Part shown: in pieces, positions 55,819 through 64,000 of the stretch | How the letters are laid out: the number at the start of each line of letters is the position of its first letter | Position numbering within the stretch: the first letter of the stretch is position 1 | Source: JBFLXR01 sp040757065 | GTDB taxonomy: Bacteria; Pseudomonadota; Gammaproteobacteria; Burkholderiales; Gallionellaceae | Direction of reading: 5' to 3' | Length of the DNA stretch: 64,000 bases | NCBI GenBank assembly: GCA_040757065.1 | Contig: JBFLXR010000003.1 | Location: forward strand, 118,058 to 182,057 | Made by a program: the position numbers and the translations under genes | Notes under the pieces: model-generated | What the model was told of the DNA's origin: nothing | Databases searched by the model: none | The model's input: the letters and a program-made list of their open reading frames with translations, nothing else

Positions 55819-56583
55819 TCAGGCAATCTCCCGCCAATCCAACCCCTCTTCCTGCATCGCCACCGCCACCCACTCCGGGGTACAGTTCAACGCACGACAG
55901 ACCGCAGCAACGGCCAAATCCGGGGAATTATTCTGTTGACTGAGATGCGCCGCCACCACGTGCTGCAAATGCCCGCACTCCAACCGCGCAAGCAGCGCCT
56001 CCGCCTGATCGTTGCTTAAATGTCCATATCGACCGCCGATGCGCTGCTTCAAGCGGTATGGATAATCCCCGCCCTGCAACATCGCCGCATCGTGGTTGAA
56101 TTCCAGCACCAGCGCATCGCAACCGCTCAGCATGGTTTCGATGTGCGGCGTGGTACAGCCGACATCGGTAAGCACACCCAAGCGTCGCGCTCCGTCAGAA
56201 AAAACGTATTGCACCGGCTCGCCAGCATCGTGTGGCACAGGATAAGGATGCACTTCGACATCGCCGATGGAAAACACTTCGTGGGGATTGATTTCATGTA
56301 CGACGCAAGACGCTGTCGATGCCGATTGCGTGCGTAAGGTGCCGTGCGTCAGCCAAACCGGGAGCGCATATTTACGTGCCAGACGAAACACGCCGGAGAT
56401 ATGATCGCCGTGCTCGTGCGTCACAACGATGCCGCTCAACCCAGCGGCAGCCTCCCCCAGACGCGCCAGCCGGCGCTCGGTTTCGCCGAGCGCGAAACCA
56501 CAATCCATCAGCAAGCGGGTTTGCCCCGCCTGCACGAGCAGCGCGTTGCCTTCGCTCCCGCTACCGAGTGAAGCAAACCGCAT
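55819..56583 (-). CDS. Metallo-beta-lactamase-fold hydrolase (YycJ/WalJ-like)
   Basis: 254 residues from the ATG at 56583, one codon after a GTG. The zinc motif is VVTHEHGDHISGV, with the start FASLGSGSEGNALLV and VLTDVGCTTPHI. Of the beta-CASP-lacking YycJ group, probably a 5'-to-3' DNA exonuclease or phosphodiesterase; substrate uncertain. Confidence 0.87.
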   Translation of the reverse strand: MRFASLGSGSEGNALLVQAGQTRLLMDCGFALGETERRLARLGEAAAGLSGIVVTHEHGDHISGVFRLARKYALPVWLTHGTLRTQSASTASCVVHEINPHEVFSIGDVEVHPYPVPHDAGEPVQYVFSDGARRLGVLTDVGCTTPHIETMLSGCDALVLEFNHDAAMLQGGDYPYRLKQRIGGRYGHLSNDQAEALLARLECGHLQHVVAAHLSQQNNSPDLAVAAVCRALNCTPEWVAVAMQEEGLDWREIA

Positions 56584-56600
56584 CACGAAAGTGCGCCGGA

Positions 56601-57731
56601 TTACTGGCCCAGATTGCGATAAATCTTATCGATAATCTTCGCAGCTTCGGAATCGGCAGTGCCGTCCGCGTTGCTAGCCGAAACCTCGCTGCCGCCGCTG
56701 ATCGCGCGCACTTTAACGCGATAGCGCCCGCTCGGCGCAGTCGAAATCGCTTCGTCTTTACGCCAGAACTTCAGGCGGTCGAACCAACTGCTCTCGTCGC
56801 TCCCCTGATTCAGGTAAATGATGCCTTTTTCCGCATCGCGATCTGCAATTTCCAGCCCAGCACTCTCCAAAGCACGCGCCACTTTGCGCCACACGCGTTC
56901 GACCGGCTCGTTCAGCACGATGACCTTGCCGTCGTTACCGACGCTCTGCAAATGCGCATCAGCACCGGAAACAGTCGGCACGACACCTGGCTTGGCTGCC
57001 TGATTGGCTTCGGCTGCGGGCTGCACACCACCGAGCCGCGCCATCATTTTTTGCAGCATTGCAGCTTCGGTTTCGGGATCTGCCGGACGCAACTGCCACT
57101 TGGAGCTACTCTTATCCGCATCCAACACCTCTTCCATACGGCGATGTGTCAAATAGATTTCGGTATTGCCATTCTTGGAACGTTCCAGACGCACCCGGAA
57201 CTGATCTTTCTCGCCGGAAGAATAAATACTGTCCAGCACGCGTCCGAAAAAGCCGCGGACACCGTCTTGCGGAATTTTGGCGCGGCTATCCATCCACTCG
57301 GTTTCCATCAGGCCGGCCTGCGCATTTTCGCTCTTCAGCGTAAAACCCTGCTCCAGCCAGAATGATTTGACGTTTTCCCAGACATTCTCGGCGCGATCTT
57401 CCGCCACCAGCCAGCGTTGGGTTCCGCTACGTTCCAAGTGTACCTTGGCGGTTTGCGGCAGCACCGCACCCGCACCGGGAGCGCTGCCAGATGAGCCGTT
57501 CTTTGCAAAATCGGAGTAACTGGCCGCCCCGCCTTCGCCACCGGCGTAATGTCCGTCGAGCGTCGGCGCAGTCATATCCGGCGGCACTTCCAGCGCGGCA
57601 ACGCGCCCGGAACCGGCTTTGTAATCGACTTTCTTGCTTTCAAAACCAAAGCTGCTGCAACCGGATACAAACAGCGCCAACAACAACGCCGAAAAGGACT
57701 TTGCTTTCATTTGCTTGACCGCCTTTGCCAT
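56601..57731 (-). CDS. bamC: Outer membrane assembly lipoprotein BamC
   Basis: 376 residues. The signal is LLLALFVSGCSSFGF with a lipobox at about 24-27. Two helix-grip domains follow: VHLERSGTQRWLVAEDRAENVWENVKSFW and VIVLNEPVERVWRKVARALESAGLEIADRD. It is the accessory BAM lipoprotein; the ATG shares one base with the dapA stop (TAATG), the usual dapA-bamC coupling. Confidence 0.92.
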   Translation of the reverse strand: MAKAVKQMKAKSFSALLLALFVSGCSSFGFESKKVDYKAGSGRVAALEVPPDMTAPTLDGHYAGGEGGAASYSDFAKNGSSGSAPGAGAVLPQTAKVHLERSGTQRWLVAEDRAENVWENVKSFWLEQGFTLKSENAQAGLMETEWMDSRAKIPQDGVRGFFGRVLDSIYSSGEKDQFRVRLERSKNGNTEIYLTHRRMEEVLDADKSSSKWQLRPADPETEAAMLQKMMARLGGVQPAAEANQAAKPGVVPTVSGADAHLQSVGNDGKVIVLNEPVERVWRKVARALESAGLEIADRDAEKGIIYLNQGSDESSWFDRLKFWRKDEAISTAPSGRYRVKVRAISGGSEVSASNADGTADSEAAKIIDKIYRNLGQ

Positions 57732-58606
57732 TACAAAACTCCCGCCAATCTCATCGCTTCTTCCACTACCGGATGGTAGCCCGGGCTCAATTCGGTCAAC
57801 GGCAAGCGCAAAGTGCCGCCGATCTTACCCATACGCGCCACCGCCCACTTTACTGGGATCGGGTTAGCTTCAACAAATAGTTTGCGATGCAATTCCAGCA
57901 AGCGGAAATTGATTTCACGCGCCTTTGCCACCTCACCGTTCAAACCGGCCGTGCACATTTCATGCATCAAGCGCGGCGCAACATTGGCGGTCACCGAAAT
58001 CGTACCGTGTCCGCCCAGCAAAATCAGCGCCAGCGTGGTTGCATCGTCGCCGCTGTAAACAGCAAAATCCTTCGGTGCACGGCGCAACAAATCGCTGCCG
58101 CGTTCCAGATTACCGGTCGCATCCTTGATGCCGACAATATTCGGGATTTCGGCCAGACGCAACACGGTATCGTTACTCATGTCCGCCCCGGTACGCCCCG
58201 GCACGTTGTACAAAATGTGCGGCATACCCACTGCCTCGGCAATCGCGCGGAAATGGCGGTACAAACCTTCCTGAGTCGGCTTGTTGTAATATGGCACGAC
58301 CGTCAGCGAAGCATCGGCACCCGCCTTCTTCGAGAAAGAGGCCAGCTCGATAGCTTCCTTGGTGGAATTCGCGCCGGTTCCGGCAATGATCGGGATACGT
58401 TTGGCGGCATGTTCGACCGCGACCTGAATCAGCAACTCATGCTCTTCCACGTCTACGGTGGGCGATTCGCCGGTAGTCCCCACCACCACAATCGCGTCGG
58501 TGCCTTCAGCGATATGAAAATCGATCAGTTTGCGAAAAGAGTCGAGGTCGAACGACCCGTCTTCCAGCATAGGGGTGACAATCGCAACAATACTGCCTGT
58601 AATCAT
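57731..58606 (-). CDS. dapA: 4-hydroxy-tetrahydrodipicolinate synthase
   Basis: 291 residues from MITGSIVAIVTPM. Motifs: VVGTTGESPTV, PYYNKPTQEGLYRHF, LYNVPGRTG with the catalytic Tyr and KDATGN with the Schiff-base Lys. It condenses pyruvate and aspartate semialdehyde. A long upstream in-frame extension is not used. Confidence 0.97.
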   Translation of the reverse strand: MITGSIVAIVTPMLEDGSFDLDSFRKLIDFHIAEGTDAIVVVGTTGESPTVDVEEHELLIQVAVEHAAKRIPIIAGTGANSTKEAIELASFSKKAGADASLTVVPYYNKPTQEGLYRHFRAIAEAVGMPHILYNVPGRTGADMSNDTVLRLAEIPNIVGIKDATGNLERGSDLLRRAPKDFAVYSGDDATTLALILLGGHGTISVTANVAPRLMHEMCTAGLNGEVAKAREINFRLLELHRKLFVEANPIPVKWAVARMGKIGGTLRLPLTELSPGYHPVVEEAMRLAGVL

Positions 58607-58703
58607 CGTGTTTGCCGCTGCAAAGTTCAAAAAACACATTTTAACCGAATCGCCGCGGTATTGCGTTACAAAAGACGCCCGGCTGTGGAATAATCGGGGC
58701 ATT

Positions 58704-58955
58704 GTGAAAACGAAGTCAGAAACACACCCGCTCCCGCTTGCCGACCTGCCGACCGGCATCCCCGCCGTGATTGCGGGCATCCACACCGAGGAAGCGCTGC
58801 ATCAGCGCTTGCAGGCGCTCGGCTTCCGCACGGGGAAACTTATCGAAATCATCCGCCGTGCCCGTTTTTCCGGACCGTTGCAAGTCAGAATCGGCACCAC
58901 CGACGTCCTGCTGCGCAAAACTGAAGCGGCACAAATCATGGTGCGCCCGGTATGA
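58704..58955 (+). CDS. feoA: Ferrous iron transport protein FeoA
   Basis: 83 residues from GTG at 58704, preceded by GGGG; SH3-like FeoA fold with LQALGFRTGKLIEII, SGPLQVRIGTTDVLLRKTEA. Essential helper of FeoB. It overlaps feoB by 4 bases and is divergent from dapA. Confidence 0.92.
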   Translation: MKTKSETHPLPLADLPTGIPAVIAGIHTEEALHQRLQALGFRTGKLIEIIRRARFSGPLQVRIGTTDVLLRKTEAAQIMVRPV

Positions 58956-60739
58956 AACGCATTGCGCTGCTGGGCATGCCGAACACCGGTAAATCGACTC
59001 TGTTCAACCGTTTGACCGGAGGGGCTGCACGCGTAGGCAACTGGCCGGGTGTGACCGTCGAATTGCTTAGCGGCAAAATCCTGTTAGGCAGCGACATGGT
59101 CGAAATTATCGACCTTCCCGGCATTTATGACCTCCACGGCTTTTCCGAAGACGAGCAAGTGGTTCGCCATTTTCTGCACGACAACATCCCCGACTTAGCC
59201 GTCGTAGTACTGAACGCCACCCAGATCGAACGCCAGCTCAGCCTGCTGTTACAGCTTAAACAGCTCAATCTGAACATGGTGGTGTTACTCAACATGGCCG
59301 ATGAGGCACGCAAATTCGGCATCACCATCGACGCCGAGAAAATGAGCGCCTCGCTCGGCATCCCAATCTACCTGATGAGCGCCAAATACGGTCTCGGCTA
59401 CCCGGAAGCGCTGAAGGCGGTCGGCAAAGCGCTGCGTTACCCGACGCCGGGCATGGCCGAACAACTGCGCCAGCAACTCGAAACCGACGGCCATATCGAA
59501 CAGGAAATGGCGCGCATCCTCGGTCACGCAGTGCAAGTCCCTGCCCGTCTGCCCGACAACCTGACTCAGCGGCTCGATCACTGGATGCTACACCCGTGGC
59601 TCGGCCTACCGATCTTTTTCGGCATCATGTATTTGCTGTTTCAAGGCATATTTTTGCTTGGGCAGCCGTTGCAGAATCTCGTCAATCTGGCCGCCGGCTG
59701 GTTCCGAGAAGCGGCCCTGGCACCGCTGCTCGCCGCTTCGCACCCTGCGGTACAAGGCTTGTTACTGGATGGCGTTTACAATGGCTTCACCACCGTCGCT
59801 GCCTTCGTGCCGATTATCGTCCTGTTTTTCCTATTCATGGCCATTGTGGAAGACACCGGGTATTTATCGCGCGCGGCTTTCCTGATGGACGCGCTGATGG
59901 CGCGGATGGGACTGGACGGACGCAGCTTCGTCATGCTGTTGATGGGTTTTGGCTGCAATGTGCCCGCCCTGATGGGCACCCGCGTGATGCGTTCGCGCAG
60001 CTTGCGTTTGCTCTCGATGCTGGTGATTCCGTTTTCGCTGTGTTCCGCACGCCTGCAAGTGTTTTTATTCATCAGCGCGGCGTTGTTCTCGGCAAAAGCC
60101 GCCCCGCTGGCGCTGTTCAGCCTATATCTATTCAGCTTTGCCGCCGCAATCCTGACCGCTCTGCTATTCAAAAAGCAATTTCCCAATAACGAGCCGTTCG
60201 TGCTGGAATTGCCGCCCTATCGCTTCCCGACCCTGCGCCAGATGGCTATGCGCGGGTGGCACGAAGTCACACACTTCCTGCGCCGCGCCAGCAAATTTAT
60301 CGTCGCAGGCGTCGTATTAGTCTGGCTGCTTACCAACCTGCCGACCTCTGCTGCACCCGGTAGCAGCGACACCTTTGCCGGCATGATCGGCGCATGGCTG
60401 CATCCGTTGTTCGCGCCCATCGGCATCAATCAGCAACTCACAATCGCGCTGATTTTCGGGTTCGTCGCCAAAGAAATCGTCATCGGCTCGCTGGCGGTGA
60501 TTTACGGCCTGAGCGGGGAAGCGCTGAGCAATGCCCTGGGACAACAGCTGGACTGGGTACAAGCATACAGTTTCATGCTCTTTACCTTGATTTACACACC
60601 CTGCCTATCGTCCATCGCCACCTTGCGCAGCGAATCAAAAAGTTTGCGCTTTACCGCATTTTCGCTACTCTGGTCGCTGATGCTGGCCTGGCTGGTCAGC
60701 TTCGCGTTCTACCAAGGCGCCCGCGCACTCGGCTACTAA
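58952..60739 (+). CDS. feoB: Ferrous iron transporter FeoB
   Basis: 595 residues, shorter than the 770-residue E. coli form. G domain: G1 GMPNTGKST, G3 DLPGIY, G4 NMAD. The membrane part has about eight TM segments with the Gate motifs (FGCNVPALMGTRVM, YTPCLSSIA). Main Fe(II) uptake route, which feeds the isc system. Confidence 0.96.
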   Translation: MKRIALLGMPNTGKSTLFNRLTGGAARVGNWPGVTVELLSGKILLGSDMVEIIDLPGIYDLHGFSEDEQVVRHFLHDNIPDLAVVVLNATQIERQLSLLLQLKQLNLNMVVLLNMADEARKFGITIDAEKMSASLGIPIYLMSAKYGLGYPEALKAVGKALRYPTPGMAEQLRQQLETDGHIEQEMARILGHAVQVPARLPDNLTQRLDHWMLHPWLGLPIFFGIMYLLFQGIFLLGQPLQNLVNLAAGWFREAALAPLLAASHPAVQGLLLDGVYNGFTTVAAFVPIIVLFFLFMAIVEDTGYLSRAAFLMDALMARMGLDGRSFVMLLMGFGCNVPALMGTRVMRSRSLRLLSMLVIPFSLCSARLQVFLFISAALFSAKAAPLALFSLYLFSFAAAILTALLFKKQFPNNEPFVLELPPYRFPTLRQMAMRGWHEVTHFLRRASKFIVAGVVLVWLLTNLPTSAAPGSSDTFAGMIGAWLHPLFAPIGINQQLTIALIFGFVAKEIVIGSLAVIYGLSGEALSNALGQQLDWVQAYSFMLFTLIYTPCLSSIATLRSESKSLRFTAFSLLWSLMLAWLVSFAFYQGARALGY

Positions 60740-61770
60740 GCCGGCTCCTGCCGCTCGATCAGCATTGCATCGCCGTAGCTGAAGAAACGATATTGCTGCG
60801 CCACTGCCTCCCGATAGGCCGCCAATAGCGCCTCCATCCCACCGAAGGCGCAGACCAGCATCAATAACGTCGATTTCGGCAAGTGGAAATTAGTCAGCAA
60901 GCGATCCACCACTTTAAAACGGTAACCGGGCGTAATAAATATCTGTGTCTCTCCTGCTCCGGCTCGCAACTCGCCGCTTTGCGCCGCGCTTTCCAAAGCA
61001 CGCAAACTAGTCGTCCCCACCGCGATTACGCGTCCGCCGCGCGCTTTCGCCTGCCGGATCGTCTCAACCGTCTGCGCCGGAATCTCATAACGCTCGCTGT
61101 GCATCGTATGCTCATGCACATGCTCGGCACGCACCGGCTGGAAAGTACCCGCCCCGACATGCAACGTCACATAGGCAATTTGCGCGCCCTTAGCACGCAC
61201 CACATCCAGCATAGCATCATCGAAGTGCAGCCCGGCAGTCGGTGCAGCAACCGCCCCCGGCTGGCGAGCGAACACCGTTTGGTAACGCTGCTCATCCTCA
61301 GCATCCGGCGCATGCGTAATATAGGGCGGCAACGGCAAGCGCCCATACTGCTCCAGCACCGTCCAGACCGATTCCGGCGTATCGAAGCGCAAACGATAGA
61401 ACGCGCCCTCACGCCCAAGCACCGTTACTGGCAAATATTCGGCCAAAGTCAGCCGGCTGCCGGGCTGGGGTGCATGGCTGGCGCGCATCTGCGCCAACAC
61501 CTCATGTTCATCCAGCACACGCTCGACCAGCACCTCGACCCGCCCGCCACTTTCCTTGACGCCGAACAAGCGCGCCTTCAGTACCCGAGTGTCGTTAAGC
61601 ACCAAAACATCGTGTTCGCCGACCAATTCAGGCAATTCCGCAAAAAGGCGGTGCGCCAATTTTGGCCCGTCCACATGCAGCAAACGGCTCGCTCCGCGCC
61701 GCTCGGGCGGATGCTGAGCAATCAAATATTCCGGCAGATCAAAGTCGAACTCGTCGGTGCGCAACGCCAT
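60736..61770 (-). CDS. queA: tRNA preQ1(34) S-adenosylmethionine ribosyltransferase QueA
   Basis: 344 residues from MALRTDEFDFDLPEYLIAQ, with a GGAGG site just upstream; a longer start is rejected. Blocks: HPPERRGASRLLHV, FVLVLNDTRV-like VLVLNDTRVLKAR, AAPTAGLHFDD, LHVGAGTFQPVR and NFHLPKSTLLMLV. It makes epoxyqueuosine in tRNA. Its stop codon overlaps the feoB stop tail-to-tail by 4 bases. Confidence 0.96.
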   Translation of the reverse strand: MALRTDEFDFDLPEYLIAQHPPERRGASRLLHVDGPKLAHRLFAELPELVGEHDVLVLNDTRVLKARLFGVKESGGRVEVLVERVLDEHEVLAQMRASHAPQPGSRLTLAEYLPVTVLGREGAFYRLRFDTPESVWTVLEQYGRLPLPPYITHAPDAEDEQRYQTVFARQPGAVAAPTAGLHFDDAMLDVVRAKGAQIAYVTLHVGAGTFQPVRAEHVHEHTMHSERYEIPAQTVETIRQAKARGGRVIAVGTTSLRALESAAQSGELRAGAGETQIFITPGYRFKVVDRLLTNFHLPKSTLLMLVCAFGGMEALLAAYREAVAQQYRFFSYGDAMLIERQEPA

Positions 61771-61839
61771 TCCTCCAAAAAGATGCGCATTGTAGCTTGA
61801 TGAAGCGCAATATTTCATGGATAATTCGCGCCTTCCCTA

Positions 61840-61926
61840 GCCGGGATGGCGGAATTGGTAGACGCGCCGGACTCAAAATCCGGTGTCAGAGATGATGTGA
61901 GGGTTCGAGTCCCTCTCCCGGCACCA
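61840..61926 (+). tRNA. tRNA-Leu (anticodon CAA)
   Basis: 87 bases with encoded CCA. The acceptor GCCGGGA pairs with TCCCGGC; anticodon stem CCGGA/TCCGG with loop CTCAAAA; long variable arm; T-arm GGGTTCGAGTCCC. It is the likely integration site of the adjacent element. Confidence 0.97.
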
Positions 61927-62032
61927 CAACACCCAAACCCTCAGACTCAACCCCAGCACAACAATCTGGTTTTAAATAGTTTTTTCGGATACACTCTCCG
62001 CCACCTTCCATATTCTTCCGCAAACATCCACA

Positions 62033-62080
62033 ATCTTGCGGGGGCACGAATGGGGGCATCAGAAATTATCTGGGGGCACT
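62033..62080 (+). repeat. Three GGGGGCA repeats before the integrase
   Basis: GGGGGCA occurs three times within 48 bases (about 62039, 62053 and 62072), directly before the integrase start. Such spaced copies are typical arm-type or regulatory sites of P4-like integrases. Confidence 0.55.
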
Positions 62081-63370
62081 ATGGCGACAATCACCAGCAA
62101 GTTATCTGACGTTCAAATACGCAATCTCGGGCCACGAGAAAAATCGTATAAGGTATCTGATGGTAACGGACTGTATCTTGAAGTCCTTCCGTCCGGCACA
62201 AAATCTTGGCGATTCAAATACAGATTTGGCGAAAAAGAGAAGCGCCTTGTATTTGGAACCTACCCAGAAGTTAGCTTAAAAGAAGCTCGTGAACGCACAG
62301 ATCATGCGCGCCGCTCACTACGCGACCACATTGACCCCAATGAACTTATTAAAGCACGCAAACTTGCTATTATAGAATCTAGTAAACCCGTTGAAACATT
62401 CGAACTGGTTGCCCTTGAATGGCATGCCAAGCAATCCAAGCGCTGGTCGGAAAATCATGCGAGTCGTGTTCTCGCGCGCTTACAGCGCGACATATTTCCT
62501 GAAGTCGGAGCAAAACCGATTGCCGATCTATCAACAATAGATGTATTAAAAACCCTCCAAAAAGTTGAAGATAAAGGCACACACGAACTCGCACACCGGC
62601 TTGGGCAAGTCGTTAACGCAGTTTTTCGTTACGCAGTTCAATCTGGAAAAATTACCTATAACCCTGCAAGCGACATCAAAGGCGCACTCTCTCCAAAGCC
62701 TCCAGTCAAACATCGCGCAGCGATGACTAGTCGCGACGAAGTAAGTGAACTACTGCGCAAAATCGAGTCCTACGACGGCGAAGAAATTACAAAACTTGCT
62801 CTCAAACTCTCGACTCTCGTTTTTTTACGAAGTGAAGAGTTACGCGGCGGCCGCTGGGATGAAATCGATTTTCAGAAAAAGGAATGGTTAGTACCAGCTT
62901 GGCGCTGGAAAAACAACCTAACCGGCGAGGTTGGGGGCGGCATGAAGATGAAATCCTCCCACATTGTCCCCCTCTCCAAGCAAGCAATTAAAGTTTTGCT
63001 GCAAATCCAAGAGCTAGGGCTCAGCGATACCTTGATCTTCCCCAGCACTACTAGCGGCAGGGGACAAATCATGTCAGAAAATACTTTGCTTTATGCTTTA
63101 TACCGGATGGGTTACCGGTCACGTCAAACCCATCATGGCTTTCGAACCATTGCGTCCACCATACTAAACGCATCGCGTCAGCCGAAATGGAGCGCAGATG
63201 CTATCGAACGCCAATTGGCGCACAGCCCCGAAGCGAAGAACCCAATTCGAGACGCTTACTTGCGACACGAGTTTATCGATGAAAGAACAGAAATGATGCA
63301 ATGGTATGCAGACGAACTCGACAGAATTTCTCAGGGGGCAACAATTTTAAATTTTAGAAAAATCGACTGA
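62081..63370 (+). CDS. P4-type tyrosine integrase
   Basis: 429 residues from MATITSKLSDVQIRNLG. An N-terminal DUF4102 domain (YKVSDGNGLYLEVLPSGTKSW, RLVFGTYPEVSLKEAR), a SAM-like core-binding domain and the catalytic domain. Catalytic residues: Arg in LRSEELRGGRW, HHGFRTI, and the Tyr in IRDAYLRHEF. All are intact, so it may be active. It lies 154 bases from tRNA-Leu(CAA), in the usual place for tRNA-targeted elements. Confidence 0.93.
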   Translation: MATITSKLSDVQIRNLGPREKSYKVSDGNGLYLEVLPSGTKSWRFKYRFGEKEKRLVFGTYPEVSLKEARERTDHARRSLRDHIDPNELIKARKLAIIESSKPVETFELVALEWHAKQSKRWSENHASRVLARLQRDIFPEVGAKPIADLSTIDVLKTLQKVEDKGTHELAHRLGQVVNAVFRYAVQSGKITYNPASDIKGALSPKPPVKHRAAMTSRDEVSELLRKIESYDGEEITKLALKLSTLVFLRSEELRGGRWDEIDFQKKEWLVPAWRWKNNLTGEVGGGMKMKSSHIVPLSKQAIKVLLQIQELGLSDTLIFPSTTSGRGQIMSENTLLYALYRMGYRSRQTHHGFRTIASTILNASRQPKWSADAIERQLAHSPEAKNPIRDAYLRHEFIDERTEMMQWYADELDRISQGATILNFRKID

Positions 63371-63462
63371 TTAGTGCTATAGCGCTGCCTATGGAAAGAG
63401 AAATCGGGGAAACATCAAAATTCAAGCATTGTGGCGGTGCCATCAGTGTTGATTTTTCGTGA

Positions 63463-63651
63463 ATGGAGGTACGTAATGAAAAAATATTCTTTCTTGCCTT
63501 GCTGTCTCTCGTCTTCAGCCAAAACCACGCAATAGCTAGCGGTACAACAGTTATTGAGTTTGTGACGGGGTTTGCACGTGCTTTGGCGTGGCCTCCCGAT
63601 GGAAAGCTCATCGCTGCGCTTGGGAGAGACAACTTGTCGATTTACGTGTAG
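63463..63651 (+). pseudogene. Truncated secreted protein (beta-propeller start)
   Basis: 62 codons. A signal-peptide-like start (FFLALLSLVFSQNHAIASG) is followed by VTGFARALAWPPDGKLIAALGRDNLSIYV, which looks like the first WD40/YVTN-type repeat. The frame ends within 16 bases of an IS remnant, so the rest was probably lost on insertion. Confidence 0.55.
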
Positions 63652-63666
63652 TAGTCACGACTTGAT

Positions 63667-63856
63667 CTGACAGTTACCCGATTTGATCGAACCGACTGTC
63701 AGTTCAGATTCATCTGTTCAATGTGGTGATTTTATCGTGCCACGCCTCCTTTCCCGCAATTAAAGTTTGCATCGGTGTTCGCCAGCAGTTATCCAGATCG
63801 GCCTGCAGCTCCTCGATCGAGTTGTAAATCTTGCGCCGGAACGTAACCTGATAGAA
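63667..63856 (-). mobile_element. IS remnant related to the one at 43.1 kb, internally deleted
   Basis: Minus-strand codons read FRRKIYNSIEELQADLDNCW, then RTPMQTLIAGKEAWHDKI and a stop; about 15 codons present in the 43.1-kb copy are missing. The right end has CTGACAGT/ACTGTCAG inverted copies (63667-63674 and 63695-63702). The transposase is dead. Confidence 0.83.
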
Positions 63857-63926
63857 CTATTTTGTGGAAGCGTTTGTATTGACCCAGTGAAAACCTGCTC
63901 AGGTGATAAACTCGAAAGGAGACAAC

Positions 63927-64000
63927 GTGAGCACGGTAATGGAAGAGGAAATCAAACGGTGGACGGCCAAGCGTAAGAGCGCGTTGGTTGTTGAGATAAT
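63927..64000 (+). CDS. Start of a transposase gene, cut by window
   Basis: A GTG start (ATG in frame 12 bases on) preceded by AAAGGAGACAAC gives STVMEEEIKRWTAKRKSAL, open to the window end. This looks like the N-terminal helix-turn-helix subunit (OrfA) of an IS3/IS481-like element. It lies in the opposite orientation to the remnant next to it. Confidence 0.6.
   Translation, partial: MSTVMEEEIKRWTAKRKSALVVEI

Overview
The window is a compact chromosome segment of a betaproteobacterium. Gene orders such as hfq-hflX-hflK-hflC-DUF2065-hisZ-purA, iscRSUA-hscBA-fdx-iscX and nadK-recN divergent from hrcA are typical of that class. Ferrous-iron uptake, a haem-c cyclic-di-GMP sensor and full nitrate assimilation fit an autotrophic member of the Nitrosomonadales (Gallionellaceae-like), but that narrower placement is inference from gene content only. 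About 55 protein genes, two tRNA-Leu genes, several intrinsic terminators, two decayed insertion-sequence ends and a tRNA-linked integrase are supported.

Layout. 1-8 kb: an MFS (MHS-type) transporter, then the hfq-to-purA run. 8-14 kb: the iron-sulfur cluster operon from iscR to iscX with dsbB coupled at its end, driven by a consensus -35/-10 promoter under an IscR box that overlaps the end of cysE. 14-23 kb: cysE, trmJ, suhB, a second MFS carrier, an unknown protein, the periplasmic peptidase PbpG, an Atm1-type ABC exporter and a membrane haem-c GGDEF-EAL protein. 23-30 kb: one long minus-strand operon, fmdB-DUF502-aspS-barnase-barstar-nudB-nadA-ybhP-clsB. 30-32.5 kb: DUF3050, gloA, tRNA-Leu(UAA) and a decayed EAL-domain gene.

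32.5-43 kb is the most distinctive part: a complete nitrate-assimilation unit (nasT, nrtA, nrtB, nrtD, a MoaD-like protein, nasA, nirB, nirD, moaA). Its control logic can be read from the DNA. There is a sigma-54-like promoter with an NtrC-like half-palindrome site before nasT. Between nasT and nrtA there is an ANTAR-type leader, with hexaloop hairpins followed by a strong terminator. The MoaD-like protein lacks the C-terminal Gly-Gly that the family needs for sulfur transfer.

43-62 kb is housekeeping: rluE, icd, dapB, bamE, recN, nadK, hrcA (with an apparent one-base deletion near its start), mutS, slyD, bcp, roxA, a small Ala-rich lipoprotein, a metallo-hydrolase, bamC, dapA, feoAB and queA. 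From 61.8 kb tRNA-Leu(CAA) is followed by a P4-type integrase, a truncated secreted protein, an IS remnant related to the one at 43.1 kb, and the start of another transposase. This looks like the edge of a mobile island that continues beyond the window.
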